64,000 nt of DNA, taken from positions 186,001 to 250,000 of the forward strand of contig JAKSHY010000001.1 of assembly GCA_024399135.1 (NCBI GenBank), in the 5' to 3' direction. The notes under the pieces were generated by a model. The model was not told where the DNA came from. It saw only the letters and a list, made by a program, of their open reading frames with translations, and ran no database searches. Position 1 is the first letter of the stretch. Each line of letters opens with the position of its first letter. A program made the translations under genes and the position numbers. The DNA comes from Lachnospiraceae bacterium (lineage in GTDB: Bacteria; Bacillota; Clostridia; Lachnospirales; Lachnospiraceae). This document shows, piece after piece, positions 56,099 through 64,000 of the stretch.

Positions 56099-58516
56099 TT
56101 ATTTAACTACGATATTAACAATCTTTCCTGGTACATAGATTTCTTTAATAATTGTCTTACCATCAATTGCATTCTTAACAGCGTCAATCGCTTTTGCTTT
56201 AGACATTGCTGAATCTTTGTCCTCGTCCAAAGAAAGCTCTACTGTTCCCTTAACTTTACCATTAATCTGAACTCCGATTTCAACAGTATCTTCTTTAACT
56301 GCTTCCTCATCATATGTAGGCCATGCTTCATAAGCAATAGTTGTATCATGACCTAAAATATTCCAGATTTCTTCACCAACATGAGGGCAGATACATGAAA
56401 GCATCTTGATGAAGCCTTCTGCATATTCTTTAGGACAGGTTCCCTTTGTTACAGCATTCATGAATATCATCATCTGAGCAATAGCTGTATTAAATCCGAG
56501 CTCTTCAAAGTCAGAAGATACCTTCTTTACTGTCTGGTGGTAGATTTTCTTAAGACTCTCTTCATTACCAGAAGCAATATTTTCTTCATTAGTAAAGTAA
56601 TTCCATACACGATTAATGAAACGTCTTGCGCCTTCAACGCCCTGTGGACTCCATGGCTTTGAAACCTCTAATGGTCCCATGAACATTTCATATAATCTTA
56701 ATGTATCTGCACCATAGTCTCTGACAATATCAGAAGGATTAACTACGAATTCAGGGAATCTCTTACCCATCTTGATTCCGTTTTCACCTAGAATCATTCC
56801 CTGATGTACTAACTTCTTGAATGGTTCCTTAACAGGAGATAATCCCTTGTCATGAAGGAAAATGTTCCAAATTCTAGAATACATCAAATGACCAACAGCA
56901 TGCTCTGGTCCTCCAATATATAAGTCAACAGGCATCCAGTGCTTTAAAAGCTCCTGATTAGCAAATTCATCTTCATTATCTGGATCAATATATCTTAAGT
57001 AGTACCATGATGATCCGGCAGAACCAGGCATAGTAGATGTTTCTCTCTTACCTTTAATTCCGTTAGCATCATACATCTTCCACTCTGTAGCATTCTCTAA
57101 TGGAGCCTTACCATTCTTTCCTTTGTAATCTTCAAGTTCAGGAAGAATTAATGGTAATTCCTCATCCTTTAATACATGAATTTCACCATCCTCACCATAT
57201 ACTACAGGAACTGGTTCTCCCCAGTAACGCTGACGAGCGAATATCCACTCACGGAAATGGTAATTAACAGTTCTCTTAGCGACTCCCATTCCTTCAAGCT
57301 TTTTAGTAATAGCTTCCTTAGCATCCTCTACAACCATTCCTGTGAATTCTTCAGAATTAATAAGCTTACAGCCTTTTCCTAAATAATCATATTTTTCGAA
57401 TGCCTTTTCGGTGCAATCTCCACCATCAATTACCTGTATTCTAGGAATATTATGAGCAATTGAATACTCAAAGTCTCTCTGGTCATGTGAAGGAACTGCC
57501 ATAACAGCGCCTGTACCATAGTTAGCAAGTACGAAATCACCAATATAAAGCTGAACCTCTTTTCCATTAACAGGATTTATACATGTAACACCCTTAAGCT
57601 CACAACCAGACTTAGTCTTATTAAGCTCAGTTCTGTCCATGTCATTTTTCTTAATGGTTTCAGCTATATATGCTTCAACCTCTTCCTTATTCTCGATACG
57701 AGGCATCAAGTCCTTAACAATCTGTCCATCTGGAGCTAATACCATGAATGTAATTCCGTATATAGTTTCAATACATGTAGTATAGATAGAGAATTCTCCA
57801 CCACCTACAATCTGGAACTTAACTTCAACACCTTCAGATCTTCCAATCCAATGACGCTGAATATCTTTAGTAGACTCAGGCCAGTCAACCTCATTAAGAC
57901 CCTCAAGAAGCTTATCTGCGAAAGCGACCTGATCAATAACCCACTGCTTCATATTCTTACGAATAACAGGATATCCACCTCTTTCAGACTTTCCATCAAT
58001 TACCTCGTCATTAGAAAGAACTGTTCCTAATTCTTCACACCAGTTAACAGGCATATCAACCAATTTTGCATATCCGTTTAAATATAACTGCTTAAATATC
58101 CACTGAGTCCACTTATAAAACTTAGGATCTGATGTAGCAAGGCACTTATCCCAGTCATAGTCAAAGCCTAATTCCTTTAACTGATTAGAGAATGTCTCTA
58201 TATTCTTCTGTGTGAATCCATTAGGATGATTTCCTGTTGTCACTGCATACTGTTCAGCAGGAAGACCGAAAGAATCATATCCCATTGGATGAAGAACGTT
58301 ATAACCCTGCATTCTCTTCATACGAGATACTATATCTGTAGCAGTATATCCTTCAGGATGTCCTGCATGAAGACCTACTCCTGATGGATATGGGAACATA
58401 TCAAGTGCATAAAACTTAGGCTTACTAAAATCCCATACATCAGTTTTGAATGTATGATTATCTTCCCAGTATTTTTGCCATTTTTGTTCAATTTCATGAT
58501 GATTATAAGGTGCCAT
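56099..58516 (-). CDS. leuS: Leucyl-tRNA synthetase
   Basis: Class I synthetase, 805 residues, normal length. HIGH motif as HAGHPEGYTATD in PYPSGVGLHAGHP; the editing domain includes the threonine-rich region and GTGAVMAVPSHDQRD. WIFARQRYWGEPVPVVYG and MPGSAGSSWYYLRYID are typical, and the KMSKS loop reads KMGKRFPEFVVNPSD. It lies 20 bases after a DUF1113-type gene and 2 bases before the sortase. No T-box leader is visible upstream, which is unusual only by comparison with other Firmicutes. Confidence 0.97.
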   Translation of the reverse strand: MAPYNHHEIEQKWQKYWEDNHTFKTDVWDFSKPKFYALDMFPYPSGVGLHAGHPEGYTATDIVSRMKRMQGYNVLHPMGYDSFGLPAEQYAVTTGNHPNGFTQKNIETFSNQLKELGFDYDWDKCLATSDPKFYKWTQWIFKQLYLNGYAKLVDMPVNWCEELGTVLSNDEVIDGKSERGGYPVIRKNMKQWVIDQVAFADKLLEGLNEVDWPESTKDIQRHWIGRSEGVEVKFQIVGGGEFSIYTTCIETIYGITFMVLAPDGQIVKDLMPRIENKEEVEAYIAETIKKNDMDRTELNKTKSGCELKGVTCINPVNGKEVQLYIGDFVLANYGTGAVMAVPSHDQRDFEYSIAHNIPRIQVIDGGDCTEKAFEKYDYLGKGCKLINSEEFTGMVVEDAKEAITKKLEGMGVAKRTVNYHFREWIFARQRYWGEPVPVVYGEDGEIHVLKDEELPLILPELEDYKGKNGKAPLENATEWKMYDANGIKGKRETSTMPGSAGSSWYYLRYIDPDNEDEFANQELLKHWMPVDLYIGGPEHAVGHLMYSRIWNIFLHDKGLSPVKEPFKKLVHQGMILGENGIKMGKRFPEFVVNPSDIVRDYGADTLRLYEMFMGPLEVSKPWSPQGVEGARRFINRVWNYFTNEENIASGNEESLKKIYHQTVKKVSSDFEELGFNTAIAQMMIFMNAVTKGTCPKEYAEGFIKMLSCICPHVGEEIWNILGHDTTIAYEAWPTYDEEAVKEDTVEIGVQINGKVKGTVELSLDEDKDSAMSKAKAIDAVKNAIDGKTIIKEIYVPGKIVNIVVK

Positions 58517-58536
58517 TTTCTACACTTCCTTTATAT

Positions 58537-59328
58537 TTATTTATTTTTAATCACTTTATCTTTAGTCTCCACAAGCTTATCTTCAACTATATCTTTGGCG
58601 GAAACAATTTTGTCGCCAACCTTTTCCTTAGTCTCAATAAGCTTATCCTCAACCTTTTCCTTAGTTACAATCAGCTTTCCTAAAATATTCTCCTTAGTTT
58701 CACCGATAACTGTCTTGGCCGAAAAACGTAATTCATCGTATCTTACAACAATCTCATGCTTCTTGGCAAAGTTCTTAACCTGATTTACTAAGTTCAATGA
58801 ATAGGTTAAATCAACAACGAAAATACCCGAAAAAGCTCCAACGAAGAAACTAAATGTAATATTCCTGTCAAACCATTCTACAAGCTCTACAACCTCAGGC
58901 TGAATGAAGAAATAATATAGCGCACCTAAAACTGTCCATATTATTGAGAATTTAGGACATATTATGCCCTTGTAATTCATCCATTCATCCTTATAATCCC
59001 AGAGCTTAATGTGCATTCCCTGAACGAAAATTAGTCCTGCTATAAGCTCAATAAGAGTCATCATTACTCCCATGACAAAGATACAGATAATTATCTGTCC
59101 TGTAGTCGGATTATTGCTTCCAAGATATGGAATCATTGACATCGTGTAAAGCGCCATTAATCCAAATCCATATAACGGAAGGCATGGGCCTAACAAAAAT
59201 CCAGGATTAATCCATTTTCTTTCAGGATTATTAGTTGATATAAATCTTCTAAATAATAATTCTAAAACCCATCCGGACATACTTCCTGTCATGAAAAGCA
59301 GAATATAAATTAGAATTATTTCATTCAT
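58537..59328 (-). CDS. DUF1113-type membrane protein with 11-residue repeat tail
   Basis: 263 residues. The first 190 contain five or six hydrophobic helices with conserved-looking FLLGPCLPLYGFGLM and WDYKDEWMNYKGIICPKFS, marks of the putative ABC-transporter-like membrane family (DUF1113/CmpB type). The last 52 residues (212-263) are four 11-residue units, KENILGKLIVT, KEKVEDKLIET, KEKVGDKIVSA, KDIVEDKLVET, and part of a fifth, predicting an amphipathic helix that could lie on a membrane. It heads the leuS-sortase unit; transport function is not shown. Confidence 0.8.
   Translation of the reverse strand: MNEIILIYILLFMTGSMSGWVLELLFRRFISTNNPERKWINPGFLLGPCLPLYGFGLMALYTMSMIPYLGSNNPTTGQIIICIFVMGVMMTLIELIAGLIFVQGMHIKLWDYKDEWMNYKGIICPKFSIIWTVLGALYYFFIQPEVVELVEWFDRNITFSFFVGAFSGIFVVDLTYSLNLVNQVKNFAKKHEIVVRYDELRFSAKTVIGETKENILGKLIVTKEKVEDKLIETKEKVGDKIVSAKDIVEDKLVETKDKVIKNK
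58540..58695 (-). repeat. Four 33-base repeats encoding 11-residue units
   Basis: In-frame repeats at the 3' end of the DUF1113-type gene encode units of the pattern K-[ED]-x-[VI]-x-[DG]-K-[LI]-[IV]-x-[TA]. Similar 11-mers occur in LEA and synuclein-type amphipathic helices. Confidence 0.75.
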
Positions 59329-59417
59329 AAATTCCCCTCATATTACTCAAATATATTATCACAACTAAATAATCAATAATATACTCAACGATTTAGATAT
59401 TATCATAAAAATATAAA

Positions 59418-59456
59418 AAAATCGAGTAAAGACTACGAATAGCTTTACCCGATTTT
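59418..59456 (-). terminator. Terminator after the EF-G-like gene
   Basis: Stem AAAATCGAGTAAAG (59418-59431) and CTTTACCCGATTTT (59443-59456), 14 pairs with one G-U in the minus-strand RNA, then a T-rich tail. It lies about 36 bases past the stop at 59493. Confidence 0.85.
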
Positions 59457-59492
59457 TAGATTTAATAATACAAGCTACAGATAATGTAATAA

Positions 59493-61586
59493 TTATACTT
59501 CTATATTACCTTCAGCAACCTTAGCTGCTCTGGCTTGAACTTCCTTCTCCTGAATATCAGATGGACACTGCTCATATCTTACGAATTCATATGAATATGT
59601 TCCTCTTCCACCTGTCATACTTCTTAAATCAGTACCATATCCAAATAACTCCATCATAGGAATATCTGCTTCAATACATGTTTTTCCAGGCGCTACAGGA
59701 TTCATTCCAAGAACTCTTCCCCTTCTCTTATTTAAGTCTCCCATAACATCACCGGTATACGAATCAGGAACTGTAACCTTTAATGATTCGATTGGTTCAA
59801 GAAGTATTGGAGTAGCTTCCATTACACCTTTCTTAAATGCCTGAATGGAGGCAGTCTTAAACGCCATTTCGGATGAATCTACAGGATGATATGATCCATC
59901 ATACAATGTAGCTTTTATTCCAACTACTGGATATGCTGCTAATGGTCCTCTGGTTACTGATTCCTGAATACCCTTTTCTACAGCAGGGAAGTAGTTCTTC
60001 GGTACAGCACCACCAACTACTACCTGTTCGAATTCATATGCTTTTTCTAAATCACCTGATGGCTCGAACTTCATCTTAACATGTCCGTACTGACCATGTC
60101 CTCCAGACTGTTTCTTATACTTATATTCAACATCTGAAGTCTTCTTAATAGTTTCTCTAAATGCAACCTTAGGTTTGGTAAGCTCTATTTCAACCTTATA
60201 TTCGTTAAGAAGTTTCGAAGCAATTACTTCAAGATGCAAATCTCCCATTCCATATAAAAGCATCTGATGATTTTCAGAATCATTAACATACTTCATGGTA
60301 ATATCTTCATGACTAACTTTCTGAAGTGCCTGTGATAGCTTATCTACATCACCCTTATCTTTTGGATTATATCTCATATAAGTATATGGTGTAGGCATTT
60401 CCCATTTTCCGAACTTAATGGTAGTCGCTTTTGTTGACAAAGAGTTACCGGTTCTGGCACCAGTAAGCTTAGCCAAAGCACCAATATCACCAGCATGTAA
60501 TTCTGGAACCTCAATTGGTTTATTTCCCTGAAGAATATAGATTTTTCCAACCTTCTCTTCTATTTCTTTGTCTACGTTATAAATAACATCATCAGATTTT
60601 AAAACACCTGAATTAACTTTAATCAACGAATACTTACCAATGAACGGATCAACTATTGTTTTCCATACATATGCTGACTTTGCTTTAGAAAAATCATAAT
60701 CCGCATTATAAATTTCATTAGTTTTCATATTGATACCAGCTACAGTTCTGTTCTCTGGTGAAGGAAGATATTTAATGATATCATCAATCAAAGCATATGC
60801 ACCCTGACATAATGTATTAGATCCCATAGTCATAGGAACAATAGAACCGTCACATACATTCGTTCTAAGAGCAGCTCTAATTTCTGCCTCAGAGAATACC
60901 TCACCACCAAAGTATCTTTCCATCATTTCCTCTGAAGTCTCAGCTACAGCTTCCATCAACGAATCTCTGAACTGTTCAAGATATGGTTTAGAATAGTCAG
61001 GCATATCGCAATCAACTATATCTTTGCCATTCCATTTATGTGCTGTTTCTCTAACAACGTTAACATATCCTACGAACTTCTCATTCTCTCTTATAGGGAA
61101 ATGGAAAGGAGCAAGTTTCTTTCCGAATTTTTCTGTCAAATCTTCAAGAACCTGTCTGAAGGAAGCATTATCTACATCCATATTAGAAACATATATAATT
61201 CTTGGTAGTTTGTACTTCTCACATAATTCCCAGGCCTTTTCTGTGCCTACTTCAACACCAGCCTTACCATTAACAACTATAATTACAGCTCCAGCTGCAG
61301 AAAGTGCTTCTTCAACTTCTCCTTCAAAATCAAAGAATCCCGGAGTATCTATTAAATTAATTTTATAACCTTCCCATTCAATAGGAACAACTGCTGTACT
61401 AATTGAAATCTTTCTTTTAATTTCTTCTTTAGTAAAATCAGATAATGTATTTCCATCCTCTGTCTTTCCCATTCTAGATGTAAGACCAGACAAATATGCC
61501 ATAGCCTCAACTAAAGCAGTCTTTCCTGCGCCTCCATGTCCTAAAATTGCCACATTTCTTATTTTGTCAGTGGTATAAACATTCAT
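59493..61586 (-). CDS. Elongation factor G-like GTPase
   Basis: 697-residue translational GTPase paralogue. G1 is GHGGAGKTAL (16-25), a form I associate with EF-G-like side branches rather than AHIDAGKTT of FusA. Switch I has SISTAVVPIEW, and G3 is DTPGFFDF (80-87). The G4 position reads SNMD (134-137) where NKxD is expected, so base recognition looks altered. Domains III-V follow (GMGDLHLEVIASKL, KQSGGHGQYGHVKM, GRVLGMNPVAPG). It is probably not the main EF-G. I choose ATG 61586 (GGAGG upstream) over TTG 61595. It has its own promoter, a leader hairpin and a terminator. Confidence 0.9.
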   Translation of the reverse strand: MNVYTTDKIRNVAILGHGGAGKTALVEAMAYLSGLTSRMGKTEDGNTLSDFTKEEIKRKISISTAVVPIEWEGYKINLIDTPGFFDFEGEVEEALSAAGAVIIVVNGKAGVEVGTEKAWELCEKYKLPRIIYVSNMDVDNASFRQVLEDLTEKFGKKLAPFHFPIRENEKFVGYVNVVRETAHKWNGKDIVDCDMPDYSKPYLEQFRDSLMEAVAETSEEMMERYFGGEVFSEAEIRAALRTNVCDGSIVPMTMGSNTLCQGAYALIDDIIKYLPSPENRTVAGINMKTNEIYNADYDFSKAKSAYVWKTIVDPFIGKYSLIKVNSGVLKSDDVIYNVDKEIEEKVGKIYILQGNKPIEVPELHAGDIGALAKLTGARTGNSLSTKATTIKFGKWEMPTPYTYMRYNPKDKGDVDKLSQALQKVSHEDITMKYVNDSENHQMLLYGMGDLHLEVIASKLLNEYKVEIELTKPKVAFRETIKKTSDVEYKYKKQSGGHGQYGHVKMKFEPSGDLEKAYEFEQVVVGGAVPKNYFPAVEKGIQESVTRGPLAAYPVVGIKATLYDGSYHPVDSSEMAFKTASIQAFKKGVMEATPILLEPIESLKVTVPDSYTGDVMGDLNKRRGRVLGMNPVAPGKTCIEADIPMMELFGYGTDLRSMTGGRGTYSYEFVRYEQCPSDIQEKEVQARAAKVAEGNIEV

Positions 61587-61610
61587 AATTCGCAACCTCC
61601 ATTAGAATTA

Positions 61611-61643
61611 TTAGGCAATTTGCTACCCCTTGCATTTACCTAA
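61611..61643 (-). promoter_or_regulatory. Leader hairpin before the EF-G-like gene
   Basis: In the minus-strand RNA, UUAGGUAA and UUGCCUAA at the two ends can pair (8 bp with one G-U), with a large internal part including GCAAGGGGUAGC. It lies between the candidate promoter and the GGAGG site. Function unknown. Confidence 0.35.
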
Positions 61644-61648
61644 TATAC

Positions 61649-61677
61649 ATTTTACTAAATTTTCTGAAAATTTACAA
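61649..61677 (-). promoter_or_regulatory. Promoter of the EF-G-like gene
   Basis: Minus strand: TTGTAA (61672-61677), 17-base spacer, TAAAAT (61649-61654). The expected start is close to 61642. Confidence 0.55.
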
Positions 61678-61696
61678 TAAAAATTAAGATTAAAAA

Positions 61697-61718
61697 AGGA
61701 CCCGCAATCGCGAGTCCT
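61697..61718 (-). terminator. Terminator after the PilZ gene
   Basis: 9-bp GC-rich stem, AGGACCCGC (61697-61705) and GCGAGTCCT (61710-61718), with one G-U in the RNA, a 4-base loop and six T residues after it on the minus strand. It lies 14 bases past the PilZ stop. Confidence 0.9.
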
Positions 61719-61731
61719 CAAAAAAACAATA

Positions 61732-62070
61732 TTACTTCTTTAATTCGGTTTCAACAGTCTGATATACTTCAATTCTTGCTGAATCCATCTCTGGCATTCC
61801 GATGAATATTGCACCATACTCAAACAAAGTGCCCTTCTTCTCAATTCTAACTATTTCAATGAATGCATGTAAAACTTCCTGTGTCCAGATTCTTAAATTT
61901 GCCTCATATACAGCTCCGATTTCCAATGCAGCACTGCATGAAAAACCAACGCCGGTTTTAGAAACATCAATAACTTCAATATCTACTTCCTCTGAACTTT
62001 TACCATCTAATCTTTTAACAGTTAATGTTGATGGCATTTCCATTCTGACATTCTTACGTCTTTCTTCCAT
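61732..62070 (-). CDS. Stand-alone PilZ-domain protein
   Basis: 112 residues, a single PilZ domain. The c-di-GMP-binding marks are present: RRKNVR (4-9, the RxxxR motif) and DVSKTGVGFSC (the DxSxxG motif), followed by the expected beta-barrel strands. It probably binds c-di-GMP and acts on a partner by contact; the partner is not shown. It has its own promoter (62140-62168), AAGGGG before the ATG and its own terminator, so it is a one-gene unit between a CotH-type gene and the EF-G-like gene. Confidence 0.88.
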   Translation of the reverse strand: MEERRKNVRMEMPSTLTVKRLDGKSSEEVDIEVIDVSKTGVGFSCSAALEIGAVYEANLRIWTQEVLHAFIEIVRIEKKGTLFEYGAIFIGMPEMDSARIEVYQTVETELKK

Positions 62071-62139
62071 AAATTATTACCCCTTAAACATTCTTAACTA
62101 ACAATATAACCACTTCTAATCATGAATTAACATGAATAT

Positions 62140-62168
62140 ATTTTATCTAAATAGTTCTGTAATGTAAA
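62140..62168 (-). promoter_or_regulatory. PilZ gene promoter
   Basis: Minus strand: TTTACA (62163-62168), 17-base spacer, TAAAAT (62140-62145). It lies immediately after the CotH-type gene stop at 62176. Confidence 0.6.
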
Positions 62169-62175
62169 GTTCATC

Positions 62176-63825
62176 CTATCTTCCTATATGTGAATTCATA
62201 TAAGAATTTCTTCCACTTATATAATTCTTTAGATATACAACATTCTGTTCATATGTAGGAAGTGTATAGTATTTTTGATCAATTCCTCTCCATAATGCAT
62301 CGTTCATTTTTCTTGATTTTCCAATTATCGAAACATAAGAAGAAACTTTTGACTGTTCCTTTAAAGCAGCAGGAGAACCATATTTTCTCTGAGCCTCCTT
62401 AATTGCAGTCTTAAATTCAGGAAGATTCAAAAAATAACTCATCCAACCATCTGAATTAACAAAACCAGTTGTAGACTTATAATTATTAAGAGTAACTACT
62501 CCAAATGATGAATCATAATCCCATGCAGGACCTGCCATCAATTTTCCATCAGATGGAAGATAAAAATATGTTGAACTAAAGAACGCATCAGGATTCTTAA
62601 CAAGCTGCATGAATACGTAATATCTTGCAAGCGAATCCATATCAATATAATCCCATACACTAAGTCCAGTATTAGGATCAGTACCACCATTAATAGCACA
62701 TGACATTGCCGAATCCATATAATTCTTTATATAAGAAATTTTCTCTTCAGAACATTCTTCCGGATTCTTTATAACGAATGGTGTACCTGTCACGTCAACG
62801 AAATAGTTATCCTCCTGCGCATAGTATGCAATATCCATCTCAAGAAGATATCCATTTTTATCAATATTAACAAGTCCCTTACTAGCTTCTACTTTTTCGG
62901 TAATAAGGTAAGAACCTAAGTACATTCCATCATAATAAAAATCTACCGGCTTATAATCTGGAGCTTCAATTCCCATAGCATGCGCCATATCAAATGCTGC
63001 AACATTTCTAGCAAGTGTAGCATCATATGCATTAGCAAGAAGTACCCATGTCTTACTTGCATTCTTAGGGTCCCCTGTCTGACATAAATCAAACGCATTA
63101 GGAAGTTTTATTTGGAAAGGCTTCTTAAATCCAGCCCATGTAGAATTTCCTCTACCTTTTATCTGACTCATAACTCCAGAATATACTACGCTGTTATCAG
63201 CATTTACTAAATCAAGTTTTCCAGAACCCTTATTTCCTTTTACAGACTCAACATAGAATAATCCTTTTTTAACTGGATCATCTGAAGTTACGAATAGAGA
63301 AGCAATATTAGCTGACTGCATAACAGTTAATACATATTCTTTATATGTACCATCAGTTAATGCTGCCTGGAGCTTAATAACGAAGCTTCCATCTGCACCC
63401 TTCTTCGAATAATAAGGAGTAATATCAAAAGGAGTATCTGGAGAAATAGGGATTAAATCATCTCCCTTTTCTATGAATAATACTGTTTCAGCCTTATATG
63501 AAAATACTAACGAATCAGTATTAGCATTCGCTGGAAGGAATAAATAATCTGCTCCTTTAACCGTCTGAACCTTAACTGAATCAACAGAACCGATTCCATT
63601 AACAATTAAAACCTCTAAACCAAGTTCATTAGGAATAGCACCTGGTGCAAGAATAACCGAAGGATCCTGAATCACAATTTCTTCTTCATTGGCTGCAACT
63701 TCTGTTTCACTAACTTCTGGTGTTTTAGTTTCGTTCTTTTTTTCTTTAGTCTTAGCAGAAAAAGCCAAAACACTCATTGATAATGACAAACACATTGTTA
63801 CTAAAATAATTAATACTCTCTTCAT
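62176..63825 (-). CDS. Exported CotH-kinase-family protein
   Basis: 549 residues with a signal peptide (MKRVLIILVTMCLSLSMSVLA). After a polar E/T-rich stretch and a beta-rich N-domain (about 55-175) comes a CotH-type domain: QIKGRGNSTWAGFKKPFQIKL split at the tryptophan, WVLLANAYDATLARN, YLITEKVEAS and the metal-type AGPAWDYDSSFG. CotH proteins of spore coats are atypical protein kinases; clostridial secreted members may modify envelope or fibre-associated proteins, and the target here is unknown. I choose the second Met (63825), with GGTGG five bases upstream; Met at 63837 is the alternative. It follows queA by 16 bases. Confidence 0.85.
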   Translation of the reverse strand: MKRVLIILVTMCLSLSMSVLAFSAKTKEKKNETKTPEVSETEVAANEEEIVIQDPSVILAPGAIPNELGLEVLIVNGIGSVDSVKVQTVKGADYLFLPANANTDSLVFSYKAETVLFIEKGDDLIPISPDTPFDITPYYSKKGADGSFVIKLQAALTDGTYKEYVLTVMQSANIASLFVTSDDPVKKGLFYVESVKGNKGSGKLDLVNADNSVVYSGVMSQIKGRGNSTWAGFKKPFQIKLPNAFDLCQTGDPKNASKTWVLLANAYDATLARNVAAFDMAHAMGIEAPDYKPVDFYYDGMYLGSYLITEKVEASKGLVNIDKNGYLLEMDIAYYAQEDNYFVDVTGTPFVIKNPEECSEEKISYIKNYMDSAMSCAINGGTDPNTGLSVWDYIDMDSLARYYVFMQLVKNPDAFFSSTYFYLPSDGKLMAGPAWDYDSSFGVVTLNNYKSTTGFVNSDGWMSYFLNLPEFKTAIKEAQRKYGSPAALKEQSKVSSYVSIIGKSRKMNDALWRGIDQKYYTLPTYEQNVVYLKNYISGRNSYMNSHIGR

Positions 63826-63841
63826 CTTTCCCACCATAACC

Positions 63842-64000
63842 TTACTTATTTATTTCATTCGTAAAAAAACATGCATCTCCGAATGAAAAGAATCTATATT
63901 TATTCTCAATCGCTACCTTATACGAATTAAGAACAATATCTCTGGATGCCAATGCCGAAACTAACATAACTAAAGTACTTTCTGGCAAATGAAAATTGGT
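63842..64000 (-). CDS. queA: QueA, C-terminal end (runs off window)
   Basis: The last 52 codons of S-adenosylmethionine:tRNA ribosyltransferase-isomerase, which makes epoxyqueuosine in tRNA. The visible translation begins [17 protein letters not shown] and continues [20 protein letters not shown], both characteristic of the QueA C-terminus. It ends TNEINK with TAA at 63842-63844. Most of the gene is outside the window. Its neighbour downstream is the CotH-type gene. Confidence 0.92.
   Translation of the reverse strand, partial: TNFHLPESTLVMLVSALASRDIVLNSYKVAIENKYRFFSFGDACFFTNEINK

Noticed and set aside
59329-59492. T-box leader for leuS
   Set aside because: No AGGGTGG-type antiterminator sequence seen, and a membrane-protein gene lies between this region and leuS.
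1-64000. Mobile element or prophage
   Set aside because: No transposase, integrase, phage structural gene, tRNA or long terminal inverted repeats found; gene order and composition look like core chromosome.

Overview
The window looks like a chromosomal segment of a low-GC, strictly anaerobic Firmicute, most likely a Lachnospiraceae-type gut or rumen clostridium. The reasons are the AT-rich sequence with AGGAGG-type ribosome binding sites, an oxygen-sensitive class III ribonucleotide reductase (NrdD/NrdG), a Rex redox repressor, an NfnAB-type transhydrogenase, formate-tetrahydrofolate ligase with FolD, a Re-citrate-synthase-like enzyme, a class B sortase and very large BspA-like leucine-rich-repeat surface proteins. 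I see no phage, insertion sequence, tRNA, rRNA or CRISPR array. Almost every gene is on the minus strand; only prs and an ABC-F ATPase are on the plus strand.

Layout, left to right (transcription mostly right to left). 1-3.6 kb: nrdG, dut, a hybrid sensor kinase with degraded catalytic motifs, and the start of gltX. 3.6-7.2 kb: an iron-sulfur aldo/keto reductase and nrdD. The promoters of nrdG and nrdD both carry NrdR-like boxes spaced by about three helical turns. 7.2-8.4 kb: a small membrane protein and a WYL regulator under one strong promoter. 8.4-18.9 kb: a tight ten-gene run, der-plsY-gpsA-moxR-VWA-tyrS-pnp-cdd-mtaD-mutS-like, mixing housekeeping, nucleoside salvage and a membrane-anchored MutS-like ATPase. 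19-23 kb: a long-form PRPP synthetase (plus strand) and a two-component system.

23.2-37.0 kb: a long probable operon starting with rex and running through a coiled-coil protein, alr, yebC, a multi-spanning membrane protein, ftsK, fhs, folD and a zinc-ribbon protein to nfnA-nfnB, so a redox repressor heads a unit that ends in a pyridine-nucleotide/ferredoxin enzyme. 37.2-39.1 kb: an ABC-F ATPase. 39.2-43.8 kb: a Re-citrate synthase-like gene, a GntR regulator, NADP-isocitrate dehydrogenase and a second zinc-ribbon protein. A palindrome over the promoter is the likely GntR operator. 43.9-59.3 kb: a cell-surface region with two tandem LRR proteins of 925 and 1830 residues ending in TPxTGD sorting signals, a membrane protein, a glycosidase-like protein, a class B sortase, leuS and a DUF1113-type membrane protein with an 11-residue-repeat tail. 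59.5-64 kb: an EF-G-like GTPase, a PilZ protein, a CotH-kinase-family exported protein and the end of queA.

The most system-like signals are the sortase with its two unusual LRR substrates (shared TPxTGD...IHPKWFL tail), the paired NrdR-box arrays, the kinase-dead hybrid regulator in the nrdG operon and the Rex-to-Nfn operon. Several transcription units share a recognisable promoter style (TTGACA-like box, 16-17 bp spacer, -10 often TAAAAT) and end in clear hairpin terminators. All assignments rest on motif reading without database searches.
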